Shown here piece by piece: positions 25,985 to 35,268 of a DNA stretch of 63,120 nt. The notes below the pieces were generated by a model. It was given only the letters and a program-made list of their open reading frames with translations. It was not told the origin of the DNA and did no database searches. The stretch spans positions 1-63,120 of the forward strand of contig QHXI01000051.1 of the NCBI GenBank assembly GCA_003222895.1. The letters run 5' to 3'. Every line of letters begins with the position of its first letter. Within the stretch, counting starts at the first letter, position 1. A program made the position numbers and the translations under genes. This DNA comes from Acidobacteriota bacterium. Its GTDB lineage: Bacteria > Acidobacteriota > Blastocatellia > Pyrinomonadales > Pyrinomonadaceae.

Positions 25985-26843
25985 TATAGTAAGCCCTTCC
26001 TTTTTGTAACTGACAAAATGAAGGCTGACTGTCGGAGACATCCGTTGACGTGGGCGGCAGGGAGCCGTTGATGGCCATATCGACTTCGGCCATAAAGGAA
26101 TCCAGGTTCTCACCGTTGTGTTTATCGAAAATCGAGGCGCCCTGACGTCCTCCAGGTTCCAGGCGTGAGCCATCGAGAGGGGAGACCGTATCGCCTTGTA
26201 TTTCATATGCAGTTAGTATGTTGTATGTATCCTGATCTAGTTTGGCGAGAAAGAAGAGGTAGCGCTTCCCAATAATCGGTGTCCCTTGTCGCGCATTTCG
26301 AAAACGAGCTATTTGACCCGAGGGATACTTGATTTTCCCGCCAAATCGCTCCCCTACAATCCGATCGTTGAGGTTAACGCCCAGCCCTGTAGTCAACTTG
26401 GCGGGCTTTGAGACAAGCAAAGTGAACTCTGAATAGATACCTGTCTTATCATTTGAGAGAAACGCATGCGATTGGGATACTACGGCCTCGACAATAAGAT
26501 CGCTGGTCCTGACCGGGATGTCGGAATAGCCGGAGCGCCATTCAGGCTCCGCAACGAAACCGCCGGCGTTAGGAATGGGATGTGTCTTATCATCGCCGTC
26601 ATTGTCATGCCGAGCGTTCTTTATTCTCCTGCTATTCTTATCAACTCGGTCGGAAGTGTCAGGATTTTGCAAATCAACGACCGGAGTTGCTTCATCGTCG
26701 ATCTGCTTTGCAAGCAAAGCGTCATCAACCTTACGTGGGTTTTGTTGGTTGTCTTTGCTGCGCCCGGCTAGTGCGACTAGCGAACCAATAAATAGGGCAG
26801 TACTGATGACAGTGATGATAAATATTCGGTTTTTCTTGATCAT
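25968..26843 (-). CDS. Uncharacterised exported protein
   Basis: About 291 residues from the ATG at 26,843, which is preceded by GGAG. The N-terminus is a signal or membrane anchor (IFIITVISTALFIGSLVALAG). An Asp/Asn-rich linker (NARHDNDGDDK) leads into a beta-rich domain with IYSEFTLLVSKPAKL and GKRYLFFLAKL, reminiscent of secreted adhesion-type beta domains. I do not recognise a named family. It is first in the three-gene overlapping operon ending with the calcium-loop protein, so the three probably act together at the cell surface. Confidence 0.7.
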   Translation of the reverse strand: MIKKNRIFIITVISTALFIGSLVALAGRSKDNQQNPRKVDDALLAKQIDDEATPVVDLQNPDTSDRVDKNSRRIKNARHDNDGDDKTHPIPNAGGFVAEPEWRSGYSDIPVRTSDLIVEAVVSQSHAFLSNDKTGIYSEFTLLVSKPAKLTTGLGVNLNDRIVGERFGGKIKYPSGQIARFRNARQGTPIIGKRYLFFLAKLDQDTYNILTAYEIQGDTVSPLDGSRLEPGGRQGASIFDKHNGENLDSFMAEVDMAINGSLPPTSTDVSDSQPSFCQLQKGRAYYNAQRH

Positions 26844-27056
26844 AAGACTCCAAATGCTCTTTTGATTTGCTATTCTTATTCGACGAGCCTGCGTAGAACT
26901 TTTACTTTCGTATCCCAGTCCTTTTCCAGATAAACGCTTGAAGCGCAAAAGTACCAGGCCGTGTCATTATTGACCTAACCTCCACCTTAGTCCAATAATC
27001 TGTTTGGTTCATTCTCATAGGCTGTTTGGCTCATCTGGCTAGTACACCTAACCACA

Positions 27057-27389
27057 ATGGACTCAAAACAGATTCGTAGGCTTGTCGCAGGAACAGCGGA
27101 CGCGGCCTTCGCCGTCGATGTGTCGGGATTGATCAGCGCCTGGAACACGATGGCGGAAGAATTGTTTGGGTTGAGTTCAACGGAAGCGATCGGCCGAGGC
27201 TGCCATGAGATTCTACAGGGCAATGACGTCCGTCAGCCCACCACCTTAGAACTCCTGGACAAGTCTCGCTCTTTGTGTGCGATTTCATCTTTTTCTCTAG
27301 CGCAGCTCATTTTGATCTTGAACTTTCTCACCTCAGACGATACGTTTAATCTTGCAGTTGAGGCCAGCGCCGCTAAATGTAACTGTTGA
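27057..27389 (+). pseudogene. Truncated PAS-domain gene
   Basis: The first about 55 residues match the front of a PAS sensor domain: AGTADAAFAVDVSGLISAWNTMAEELFGLSSTEAIGRGCHEILQG. After that the sequence no longer follows the fold and the frame ends after 110 residues, without the second half of PAS or any output domain (these families usually end in a LuxR-type HTH). I read it as a decayed remnant, though a short standalone PAS peptide cannot be excluded. It is divergent from the exported-protein operon and sits upstream of the MerR-type gene. Confidence 0.5.
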
Positions 27390-27480
27390 CACGGCATTCC
27401 CAGCAAAGTACCATGCCGCGCGTTAGCCTTGCTGAACGACCGTCGCCAACGCCGCTGACTTTTCCCAGCATGTTCGCAAT

Positions 27481-27972
27481 ATGAGCCAGGCCGCTGCATC
27501 AATTCCCCAAAAGCTGTTCTTTAAGATTGGAGAGGTTTGCGAGCTCGCCGGAGTTCAGGCGCACGTGCTGCGATATTGGGAGACCGAGTTTCCAATGCTC
27601 GCGCCGCAAAAAAATCGAGCGGGGCAACGCACGTATCGGCGGCGTGACGTCGAGATTGCTTTGCGGATCAAAGAATTGCTCTACGACGAGCAATACACAA
27701 TCGCGGGAGCGAAAAAGAAATTGGCGAGCGAGCTCAAAGCATCGAGCCGCGAAAATTTACCGTCAACGCAAACAAAATCACCAATGCGCAGCCTACAACC
27801 TCCGCCGTCTCTCGCGGCAAAATTTTCGTCACCGAAACCGGCTCCTGCTTCGACGACTAGCGACGATCAACCGGCTTCGTTGAAGCAGCTTGCGGCTGAA
27901 TTGCAGGAAGTTCTCGACATGCTCGACAGAGGCGATGCCGAACTCGAAAAGCTTCGCAGTAAAGCGAAGTGA
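27481..27972 (+). CDS. MerR-family transcriptional regulator
   Basis: A 163-residue DNA-binding protein. Residues about 10-80 are the MerR winged helix (FFKIGEVCELAGVQAHVLRYWETEF, then RTYRRRDVEIALRIKELLY and the YTIAGAKKKL segment). The C-terminal part is a Pro/Ser-rich linker and a short coiled-coil-like helix (LKQLAAELQEVLDMLDRGDAELEKL) without effector-binding cysteines. This is the common small MerR of unknown signal found near tRNA-Pro. tRNA-Pro follows after 57 bases, and they may share a transcript and terminator. Confidence 0.9.
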   Translation: MSQAAASIPQKLFFKIGEVCELAGVQAHVLRYWETEFPMLAPQKNRAGQRTYRRRDVEIALRIKELLYDEQYTIAGAKKKLASELKASSRENLPSTQTKSPMRSLQPPPSLAAKFSSPKPAPASTTSDDQPASLKQLAAELQEVLDMLDRGDAELEKLRSKAK

Positions 27973-28029
27973 TCTTTCCGATTTCGCGTTTGACAAAGAG
28001 GATTTTGCGTCCATACTGAAATAGCTTGA

Positions 28030-28106
28030 CGGGACGTGGCGCAGCCTGGTAGCGCGCACGCTTGGGGTGCGTGAGGTCGCTGGTTCGAATCCAGTCGTCC
28101 CGACCA
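28030..28106 (+). tRNA. tRNA-Pro (anticodon GGG)
   Basis: A complete 77-base cloverleaf including an encoded CCA. Acceptor arms CGGGACG/CGTCCCG pair perfectly, the anticodon stem is CACGC/GCGTG with loop TTGGGGT (anticodon GGG at 28,064-28,066), and the T-loop is GGTTCGAATCC. It is followed by a strong terminator. Confidence 0.97.
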
Positions 28107-28114
28107 ATGAACAA

Positions 28115-28150
28115 AAAGGCTTTCCGATTTCAGATCGGAAAGCCTTTCTT
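28115..28150 (+). terminator. Intrinsic terminator after tRNA-Pro
   Basis: AAAGGCTTTCCGAT (28,115-28,128) pairs perfectly over 14 bp with 28,134-28,147 around a 5-base loop. The sequence then continues CTTGTTTCC. Confidence 0.9.
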
Positions 28151-28175
28151 GTTTCCAGCCAAACTGAATCTTAGA

Positions 28176-28952
28176 TCAGCGTGGTTTTTTTGTGGTTCCA
28201 GTCTTCGAGCTATTGCTGTTCGTGGCGCGAGTTGTATTAGTGCTGGCTTTTGCACTTCCTGAATTATTCGCTGCGGGTTGCGACGCACGCCTATCAATGA
28301 ATCCGCCGGCCAGCGTTACCACACACATTGTCTTATACTCGGGGTGCGGACCGCATGAGATCCCTGCGACTTTGTAACCGTCGCTCATTAAGCGATTGCG
28401 ATGTCCGCGAGTCGTAAAGCCGTCATCAATTAACCAGGTGAGGAGTCGCTCACGCGCTGACTCTTCCCCGTAACCCAGGTTCTCGCCGATGCCGCCTTGC
28501 CAACTTCCGTACGGCTTAACGCGATCCTCGACCATCGTGCGGTCAGCGCCTTTGTGTCCGGTAGCGCCGCTGGAACTTTGATCTTTCACATGCGAAAGAG
28601 CGGCCAACCTGAGACCTTCCGAAGCGTTTAGCGGGCTGAGCGGTTTCGCCGAGCGTAGGAACTTGATCGCATCCTCGACGGCGCTCCAACCCTCCTGAGT
28701 TTCCAACACACCCTCACCGTTGGGGTCGTATTCCTTACCTTTGAAAAACGGCTTTAGCTTTTCGAGGTAACCAGCGTACATCAGCGGGTTGGCGCGCGCC
28801 TGGTTGATTTCATTAAGAAGATCTTGTTCCGCTGGGGTGAGCGTCGGAGTCGATCCTTTCTTCGTTTGCGAATACGTATGTCGCTGATTAACGGAAACGA
28901 GAACGGCGAATACGCAAGAGAAGGCAAGAACGCCGAGTAGTCTGAACTTCAT
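28176..28952 (-). CDS. Secreted CAP (SCP/PR1) domain protein
   Basis: A 258-residue protein with a signal peptide (LLGVLAFSCVFAVLVSVN). The CAP domain follows: LLNEINQARANPLMYAGYL, LSHVKDQSSSGATGHKGADRT with the conserved His, IGENLGYGEESAR with the Glu, and a TRGHRNRLMS segment with the second His. These residues make the cavity seen in CAP proteins. The C-terminal tail is low-complexity Ser/Thr/Asn/Lys. It is probably periplasmic or extracellular; bacterial CAP proteins have few defined roles. Convergent with tRNA-Pro. Confidence 0.9.
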   Translation of the reverse strand: MKFRLLGVLAFSCVFAVLVSVNQRHTYSQTKKGSTPTLTPAEQDLLNEINQARANPLMYAGYLEKLKPFFKGKEYDPNGEGVLETQEGWSAVEDAIKFLRSAKPLSPLNASEGLRLAALSHVKDQSSSGATGHKGADRTMVEDRVKPYGSWQGGIGENLGYGEESARERLLTWLIDDGFTTRGHRNRLMSDGYKVAGISCGPHPEYKTMCVVTLAGGFIDRRASQPAANNSGSAKASTNTTRATNSNSSKTGTTKKPR

Positions 28953-29141
28953 TTGAGGGATTTCCTTTCATTGGATCATTCGGGGCGCCATGATCGATGG
29001 CGCAAGTCGGTTGTCGGGAAGCCGTCGCCAAAATTAGCGAAACGCGACGCCGCTGTCAATCATTTAGTAGACAGCCGAAGCGTTACGGTTTAGCATCAGA
29101 GACAGCAGTGCCCCCCAGAGGCCGAAAGCGTATCGTTTTTC

Positions 29142-31871
29142 ATGGCAATTCGGCATCCACCTGATGACAACGTTCCCCGCGTTATTCGCCGCAGCGGTAT
29201 GCCGCCGCCGCGTGTGATCCGCTACGACGAGTCAGAGCCCGGTTTTTTGCGACGGCTCCTTCGCTTCCTGTTACGACCATATATCGTGATTCCGGTGACG
29301 CTGGTGGCCGTGCTCGCGGTCTCGGTCCTTGTTTATTACTGGTTCGTCTTCTCGGCGCGCATCGACAACTTATTAAAGGGCGAAGTCTTCACTCGCTCGG
29401 CCGGCATTTATGCCGCGCCGAAGCAGATTCGCGCCGGTCAAAACATCTCGGAAGACGATCTGGTTGCGTATTTGAAGCGAGCTGGATATGTGGAACGGAA
29501 CCAGCAAGCGGACGTTGCCCGCGGACGTTATGCAATCGCCAGCGAGACGGTCGACATCGATCCGGGCGTGGATTCGATCATCGATAATGCCCATCCGATT
29601 CAAGCGTTGCGCGTGCAATTCGCGCGCGGCGGAAAATCGATCGCGTACATCGCACAGAAGGACAACGGCACTCGCGTCGACCGAGCCCAACTCGAACCGG
29701 AACTGATTAGTTCAGTCACTGGCCGCGAGCGCGCCAAGCGCCGCGTGATTGGCTTTAATGATGTGCCGGAGAATTTGAAAAACGCGATCGTCGTGACCGA
29801 AGATCGATCGTTCTTCGAGCATCACGGCGTCAACATCCGCGGCATCATTCGCGCTTTGCTGCGGCGATATGACAGCGATCCAAACTCGCCGCTCGCTCGA
29901 CAAGGCGGATCGAGCATCACGCAGCAACTCGTCAAGAATCTTCTCTTGTCTCCTGAATACAGCCTGAAGCGAAAGATCGCCGAAGCTTACATGTCTGTGA
30001 TTCTCGAGACGCGTCTGTCAAAGCAGGAAATATTCGCGCTCTACTGCAACCAGGTTTATCTCGGACAGCAGTCTGGATTTTCGATTAACGGACTCGGCGA
30101 AGCATCCAGCGCTTACTTCAACAAAGACGTCACGAACATCACGCTGCCCGAATCCGCGTTTCTCGCCGGCATCATTCGCAGTCCTAATCGTTACAATCCA
30201 TTTCATGATCCGGAAACAGCACGCGCACGTCGCAATCAGGTGCTCGAATCCATGGCTGAGACGGGAACGATTAGCGACGATCAGGCAAAGCAAGCGGAGG
30301 CCATGGACCTGAAACTCGCGCCCGCGAAAGGTCGCATCGACATCTCTGACGCGCCTTATTTTGCAGATTACGTGCAGAATCAACTCGGCGATTTGGTTAC
30401 GGGAGAGGGCGCGGATCATCTCCGCATCTACACCTCGGTCGACATGGATTTGCAGCGCGCGGCTTACTCCGCGGTAACCAAGCAACTGACAGCACTCGAC
30501 AAAATTGAATCCAAGCGCGTACCCGAAGGGACTTTGCAGGCCTCGCTGATCGCGATGAACGCGCACACCGGCGAGATTGTCGCGATGGTTGGTGGGCGCG
30601 ATTACACCAAGAGTCAGCTGAATCGTGTCGAAGCTTTGCGTCAACCGGGATCAGCTTTCAAGCCGTTTGTGTATGCGACGGCGCTGAATACGGCTTACGA
30701 TCCGGTGCCCCGCGTTATTACACCGGCGACGACGTTCAAAGACGAACCCAAAACTTTCACCTATGACAATCAAGAATATTCACCGGGTAACATGGGCGAT
30801 AAGTATTCGCTGCAACCGGTGACGTTGCGCGACGCGATGGTTCACAGCTTGAATGTAGTCACCGTCGACGTGGCAATGGAAGTATCGGTCGGACGCGTGA
30901 TGAATCTCGCTGCCAAGGCCGGATTGCCGCGGGTGCCGCACGCTTATCCGGCGATGGCGCTGGGCACTGCTGAAGCTACGCCACTGCAAGTCGCGTCGGC
31001 TTACACCGCGTTTGCGGCGAATGGAACGCGCACAACTCCGATCGCGATCACGCGCGTGACGACCGGCAATGGTATGACCATCGCGCAACCAACCGCGCAG
31101 AAGAATGAGGTGTTGCGTCCCGAGATTGCTTACGTTATGACGTCGTTCATGAAAGACGTCGTCAACCGCGGCACCGCTGCGCCGATTCGCGCGCGCGGCT
31201 TCAAATTCAACGTTGCCGGCAAGACGGGAACATCGCGCGACGGCTGGTTCGCGGGTTACACGCCAGACTTGGTTTGCGTCGTATGGGTTGGATTCGACGA
31301 CGGATCGCAATTGGGATTGACCGGCGCGGCGTCGGCGTTGCCGATCTGGGGGGACTTCATGAGTGCCGCGCTGACGACACACCCGGAATGGACCGGCGAC
31401 TGGACGATGCCCGAGGGCATTCAACAGATCGACATCGATCCCGCAACTGGCGACATCGCGAAGACTGATTCGTTGACCAAGCGGCCAGAATTTTTCATCA
31501 ACGGAACATCGCCCGGATCAGAGAGCGGCGAGGCCCCGGATGACATGGCCCAGGACAGCGATAGCGCGGATTCGGATCGGAATTCTCAAACCGAACCGGC
31601 TTCTTTGCCGCCACTTGATTCTCCGAAACCAAAGTCAACTCCGAAGCCTGATCCAAAACTGAAATCGCGAGACTATCTCAACGGTGATTCTTCCGAGAAG
31701 TTGCAAGGGACAATCACTCTCGACATCGATCCCACGACAGGATTGATCGCGGTCGACAGTTGTCCCGTGATTCGCACGAAGACTTTCGTGATCGGTCAGG
31801 AGCCGAAGAAGTATTGCGGGCCCGAGTATCACAAGAAGCCTTCGTCCTCTCCCAATCCTCGTCCGCGCTAG
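29142..31871 (+). CDS. Class A penicillin-binding protein, PBP1a type
   Basis: A 909-residue bifunctional peptidoglycan synthase. One membrane helix lies at about 48-72. The GT51 glycosyltransferase has VVTEDRSFFEHHG (catalytic Glu220), GGSSITQQLVKN and an RKIAEAYMSVILE region. The transpeptidase has Ser504 in GSAFKPF (SxxK), SLNVVTVD and KTGTS from Lys694. A Pro/Asp/Ser-rich tail with two short repeats beginning DIDPATG/DIDPTTG (near 765 and 865) follows. Length and order are typical of PBP1a of Gram-negatives. It is the main cell-wall polymerase of this window. Confidence 0.96.
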   Translation: MAIRHPPDDNVPRVIRRSGMPPPRVIRYDESEPGFLRRLLRFLLRPYIVIPVTLVAVLAVSVLVYYWFVFSARIDNLLKGEVFTRSAGIYAAPKQIRAGQNISEDDLVAYLKRAGYVERNQQADVARGRYAIASETVDIDPGVDSIIDNAHPIQALRVQFARGGKSIAYIAQKDNGTRVDRAQLEPELISSVTGRERAKRRVIGFNDVPENLKNAIVVTEDRSFFEHHGVNIRGIIRALLRRYDSDPNSPLARQGGSSITQQLVKNLLLSPEYSLKRKIAEAYMSVILETRLSKQEIFALYCNQVYLGQQSGFSINGLGEASSAYFNKDVTNITLPESAFLAGIIRSPNRYNPFHDPETARARRNQVLESMAETGTISDDQAKQAEAMDLKLAPAKGRIDISDAPYFADYVQNQLGDLVTGEGADHLRIYTSVDMDLQRAAYSAVTKQLTALDKIESKRVPEGTLQASLIAMNAHTGEIVAMVGGRDYTKSQLNRVEALRQPGSAFKPFVYATALNTAYDPVPRVITPATTFKDEPKTFTYDNQEYSPGNMGDKYSLQPVTLRDAMVHSLNVVTVDVAMEVSVGRVMNLAAKAGLPRVPHAYPAMALGTAEATPLQVASAYTAFAANGTRTTPIAITRVTTGNGMTIAQPTAQKNEVLRPEIAYVMTSFMKDVVNRGTAAPIRARGFKFNVAGKTGTSRDGWFAGYTPDLVCVVWVGFDDGSQLGLTGAASALPIWGDFMSAALTTHPEWTGDWTMPEGIQQIDIDPATGDIAKTDSLTKRPEFFINGTSPGSESGEAPDDMAQDSDSADSDRNSQTEPASLPPLDSPKPKSTPKPDPKLKSRDYLNGDSSEKLQGTITLDIDPTTGLIAVDSCPVIRTKTFVIGQEPKKYCGPEYHKKPSSSPNPRPR

Positions 31872-32266
31872 GTCTTGGGTATCGCAAGCACTACGACTAG
31901 CAAAAGACCTCCCAGAACTCCGGCGGCGACGATCGCGCCCGTCTTGGGATTTGGCCGTTTGCCAAAAACGTTTTTCTGGCCATAGTTGCCGTAGAGGTTC
32001 TTGACCTCCGCGTATTGAAACTTCACGACTTGGGCCAAATCCACTTCTGCGATTTCGAAACTATTGGATTCAAGCTTGGAAATTGTGCCGTGATAGTAAT
32101 CACCGTTCTTCATCTTCACAGTTATCCTGTGACCGACGCCGAGATCCTCTACTTGCGCTCGAATGTGCGACGCATTTTTGTCGAGAAACGGCGGTGGCGT
32201 TTGGGCCATCGTCACGATGGTTAGTCCGAACACCAACAACAAAGCGATGAGCGATCGTTTTAGCAT
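31868..32266 (-). CDS. Small exported membrane-anchored protein
   Basis: 132 residues from the ATG at 32,266, chosen because GGAG stands 7-8 bases upstream and it gives a clean signal peptide (LIALLLVFGLTIVTMAQ). The mature part contains a short beta domain with GHRITVKMKNGDYYHGTI, suggestive of an SH3/LSm-like barrel. It ends in a hydrophobic helix (GAIVAAGVLGGLLLVVVLAI). Convergent with the PBP gene, which it overlaps by 4 bases. I do not know its function. Confidence 0.7.
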   Translation of the reverse strand: MLKRSLIALLLVFGLTIVTMAQTPPPFLDKNASHIRAQVEDLGVGHRITVKMKNGDYYHGTISKLESNSFEIAEVDLAQVVKFQYAEVKNLYGNYGQKNVFGKRPNPKTGAIVAAGVLGGLLLVVVLAIPKT

Positions 32267-32387
32267 TGTGTGTCTCCTTCGCAAGGGCGTTTCGAGGAGA
32301 CATAGCAACCGCTGTGCGGCGAGATTGTGGGCGCAAATCTATTTGATTCGCAGAAGCAGTGCAGGATTAAAAAGTCATCTGTCGCAA

Positions 32388-32768
32388 TTACTCGCCATCT
32401 TCAGAGGCGTGTTTGATGATGGCCGCCCGTAACGTCTCGATGGCGAGTGATGCCGCGTGTTGCTTTCGCGAGGGCAAACCACCGACTGCCGCAACAATTT
32501 CGTTCTTGGTTAGTTTCGTCGCCTCGTGGATGGTCGTGCCCTGGATCATTTCGGCGATCGCCGATCCGCACGCAAGCGTCGGCGGACATCCGTAGGCGAG
32601 AAAGCGCGCCGCGTCGATGCGCCCGTCGCGAATGCGAAGACTCAGACGGAGACGGTCACCGCAGACTGGGTTTGTTTCTTCGGCTACGACGTCAGCGTCC
32701 GCGAGCTCACCAGCATTACGCGGATTAGCGAGATGGTCACTAAAAATATCTGAATACGACAAGGTCAA
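32388..32768 (-). CDS. IscU/NifU-like iron-sulfur scaffold lacking the third cysteine
   Basis: A 126-residue protein of the IscU/NifU-N fold. Cys36 lies in NPVCGD with the Asp that aids cluster transfer. The second site is expanded to GCPPTLACGSAIAEM (Cys61 and Cys67). The third canonical Cys is absent: the segment is KQHAASLAIE instead of the usual HCS. The start overlaps the cysteine desulfurase stop by 4 bases, so the pair is translationally coupled and probably functions in Fe-S assembly. Either Cys61 substitutes as a ligand or the protein is a specialised carrier. Confidence 0.85.
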   Translation of the reverse strand: MTLSYSDIFSDHLANPRNAGELADADVVAEETNPVCGDRLRLSLRIRDGRIDAARFLAYGCPPTLACGSAIAEMIQGTTIHEATKLTKNEIVAAVGGLPSRKQHAASLAIETLRAAIIKHASEDGE

Positions 32769-33958
32769 TTGGCGACTAACGATTTGCGGGATAACGGTGA
32801 TAATTCGCGCAGACTCTCGACCGCGCGCAACAATGCAGTGACGGCATAATCGACATCTTCATCAGTGCTATCTTTGCCAAAGCTGAAACGGATCGCCCCG
32901 CGCGCCAGCTCTTCGTTCCGACCGAGCGCGCGAATCACCGGCGACGGCTCAAGCGTTCCTGAAGAACAAGCTGAGCCGGTGGAAACGGCAACGCCTTGCA
33001 TATCGAGATGAATCAGCAAGCCTTCGCCTTCAATGAAACGAAACGAGATATTCGAAAGGTGCGGCAGGCGTTGTTCACGGTCGCCGTTGAAGACGATGTC
33101 GGGAATGCGATCCTCAACTTCGGTTTCAAATCGATCGCGCAGACGTCGTGTGTGATCGTTTCGCTGATCCATTTCCTTTTTAGCAAGTTCTGCAGCCGTG
33201 CCAAACGCGACGATGTTCGCGACTGATTCAGTTCCTGCGCGTCTTTCACGCTCCTGATGGCCACCGACCTGCTGAGGCGCCAAGCGAACGCCGCGACGAA
33301 TGAAAAGCGCACCGGTTCCTTTCGGCGCGTAGATCTTGTGAGCTGATAACGAAAGGAGATCGCATCCGAGCGCTTGCACATCGATCGGAAGTCGTCCGGC
33401 AGCCTGCACGGCGTCGGTATGAAAACAGAGATGCCGATGACCGTGCTCGCGCTCTTCAACAACCAGCGCGCCAATCTCGGCGATAGGCTGATTCGTTCCG
33501 ATCTCGTTGTTCGCGGTCATCACGCTGATCAAAATCGTGTCTGATCGAATCGCCGCGCGCAGGTCGTCGATGCGCACGATGCCGTTGTCATAAACCGGCA
33601 AGCGTGTGATTTCCCATCCTTCTTTCTCGATCTCGTCAACGACACCACGCACCGACGGATGTTCGATCGCGGAGGTGATGACGTGCCGGCCATGAGCTTT
33701 GGCTACCTCACAAATTCCACGAATCGCCAGGTTGTTCGCCTCAGTTCCGCCCGACGTGAAAACAACCTCGTTCGCGCGCGCACCTACAAGCGAGGCGACT
33801 TGCCGGCGAGCCTTATCCACAGCGGCGCGGGCCTCCTGGCCGAACATGTGCACGCTCGAGGCATTGCCAAACTTCTCAGTCAAGTAGGGCAGCATGGCCT
33901 CGAGCACGCGCGAATCAATCGGCGTGGTCGCGCTGTGATCCAGATAAACTTTTCGCAT
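32765..33958 (-). CDS. iscS: Cysteine desulfurase, IscS/NifS family
   Basis: A 397-residue PLP enzyme that takes sulfur from cysteine for Fe-S clusters and other thio-products. MRKVYLDHSATTPID is the canonical start, so the ATG at 33,958 is preferred to the upstream 34,039. TSGGTEANNLAI and the PLP lysine in LSAHKIYAPKGTGAL follow. The catalytic Cys is in AVSTGSACSSGTLEPS, a long mobile loop as in group I IscS. It overlaps the downstream scaffold gene by 4 bases. Confidence 0.95.
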   Translation of the reverse strand: MRKVYLDHSATTPIDSRVLEAMLPYLTEKFGNASSVHMFGQEARAAVDKARRQVASLVGARANEVVFTSGGTEANNLAIRGICEVAKAHGRHVITSAIEHPSVRGVVDEIEKEGWEITRLPVYDNGIVRIDDLRAAIRSDTILISVMTANNEIGTNQPIAEIGALVVEEREHGHRHLCFHTDAVQAAGRLPIDVQALGCDLLSLSAHKIYAPKGTGALFIRRGVRLAPQQVGGHQERERRAGTESVANIVAFGTAAELAKKEMDQRNDHTRRLRDRFETEVEDRIPDIVFNGDREQRLPHLSNISFRFIEGEGLLIHLDMQGVAVSTGSACSSGTLEPSPVIRALGRNEELARGAIRFSFGKDSTDEDVDYAVTALLRAVESLRELSPLSRKSLVAN

Positions 33959-34143
33959 TACAACTGATATTTCCGTCCACGCATCTGAAATCCGGCTGCC
34001 GAAGCGTGGTTGTTGCTGACTTGCGCTCGGTGTTAGCATTTTGACGCTTCTAAGGCAGAGTCAGCAAGCAACGGCTCTGATTGAAAGCTCTCCCTTTCGT
34101 TTTGCCGATCGCGCGTTTTGCTGGTCGGCAAGAAAGGTTAACG

Positions 34144-35142
34144 ATGAAAACCCTCAAGTCAACATTAACGCTGCTTCTCACTTTCACGCTCGTTTCGATT
34201 TCGTTTGCGGGCTCTGCCAACGCGCAGGATCCGCAGGATCAGAATCAGGCCACGGCGATCATGCGCGGCTATCGCACTGGTTATTCCGATGGTTATCAGG
34301 CCGGCGTGGGCGATTCGGCGAAGAGCGCCCCGCGTGGATTTCGCAACAAGCCCGAATACGATCACGCTGATCGGGCGTTCAATTCCGCGTGGGGATCAGT
34401 CGAAGAGTACCGCAATGGTTATCGACAAGGATTCGAGACCGGCTATAACGCGGGATACGATCGCAAGGCTTTCGATTCGAGCATTCCACCCGATCTCAAA
34501 ACCCGGACCGAGGACACGTCGGTCCAGTATCCGACGGATCAGAACAAAGCTCCGGGCAACAACGACCCGACGAATGCGCCGGCCAATGCGCCGACGAACG
34601 CATCGATGATTCCGCGCGATACGCTCATGCGCGTTGAGCTGCTCAACAATATTTCGACGGACGCGTCGCAGAAAGGCGATCGATTTCAGGCGCGCGTGCT
34701 TGAACCAAATGGTTATCAAGGCGCGGTGATCGATGGGCACATCGAACAGGTGAAGCGGCCCGGGAAAGCGAAGGGCACTGCGGAGTTGCAACTTGCTTTC
34801 GATCAAATCAAGTTGTCAGACGGACGCAGCTCGAAAATGAGTGCGCAGGTGATCGAAGTTATTCCCAACGGCGCCAGCGAAGGCGTCGGCAAAGTTGATT
34901 CTGAAGGCGGCGTGCAGGGAAGCAGTTCGACGAAGAGCGATGTGCAGAAAGTCGGCGCGGCCGCCGGCATCGGCGCGATCATCGGATTGATTGCCGGTGG
35001 TGGAACGGGCGCCGCGATTGGCGCAACCATCGGCGCTGGTGTCGGCACTGCGGGGGTGTTGACACAAAAGGGCAAAGACATTCGTCTTAATCAGGGACAA
35101 CAGTTGCGGATTCGCACAGCAGGCGATGCCGAGTTCCAGTAA
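34144..35142 (+). CDS. Exported protein with YxxGY repeats and a glycine-zipper end
   Basis: 332 residues from the ATG at 34,144, which gives a standard signal peptide (LTLLLTFTLVSISFAGSANAQ). The mature N-terminal part has YRTGYSDGYQAGVGDS and YRNGYRQGFETGYNAGYDR, Tyr/Gly repeats. A beta-rich domain (DTLMRVELLNNISTDASQKGD...) resembles secreted domains that end with a Gly-rich membrane zipper, here AAAGIGAIIGLIAGGGTGAAIGATIGAG. The role is unknown; outer-membrane association is likely. It is divergent from iscS. Confidence 0.72.
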   Translation: MKTLKSTLTLLLTFTLVSISFAGSANAQDPQDQNQATAIMRGYRTGYSDGYQAGVGDSAKSAPRGFRNKPEYDHADRAFNSAWGSVEEYRNGYRQGFETGYNAGYDRKAFDSSIPPDLKTRTEDTSVQYPTDQNKAPGNNDPTNAPANAPTNASMIPRDTLMRVELLNNISTDASQKGDRFQARVLEPNGYQGAVIDGHIEQVKRPGKAKGTAELQLAFDQIKLSDGRSSKMSAQVIEVIPNGASEGVGKVDSEGGVQGSSSTKSDVQKVGAAAGIGAIIGLIAGGGTGAAIGATIGAGVGTAGVLTQKGKDIRLNQGQQLRIRTAGDAEFQ

Positions 35143-35147
35143 GGACA

Positions 35148-35268
35148 GTTTCAAGTTTCAGGTTTCAAGTCTCAGGTTCGTTAACGAAATTTGAAATGTA
35201 TTTGCGGTGCGACTAAATCCTGAAAATCATAACCAGGAACTTGAAACTTAAAACCTGAAACTTGAAAC
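35148..35268. repeat. Inverted GTTTCAAG/CTTGAAAC repeat, copy 2
   Basis: The left arm 35,148-35,179 begins GTTTCAAGTTTCAGGTTT; the right arm 35,237-35,268 is its reverse complement with a few mismatches. It is the same family as 18,339-18,437. The right arm runs into the coding region of the next gene and contains its apparent TTG start. Confidence 0.82.

Noticed and set aside
28192-28377. Plus-strand hydrophobic open frame after tRNA-Pro
   Set aside because: It is antisense to the well-supported CAP-domain gene.
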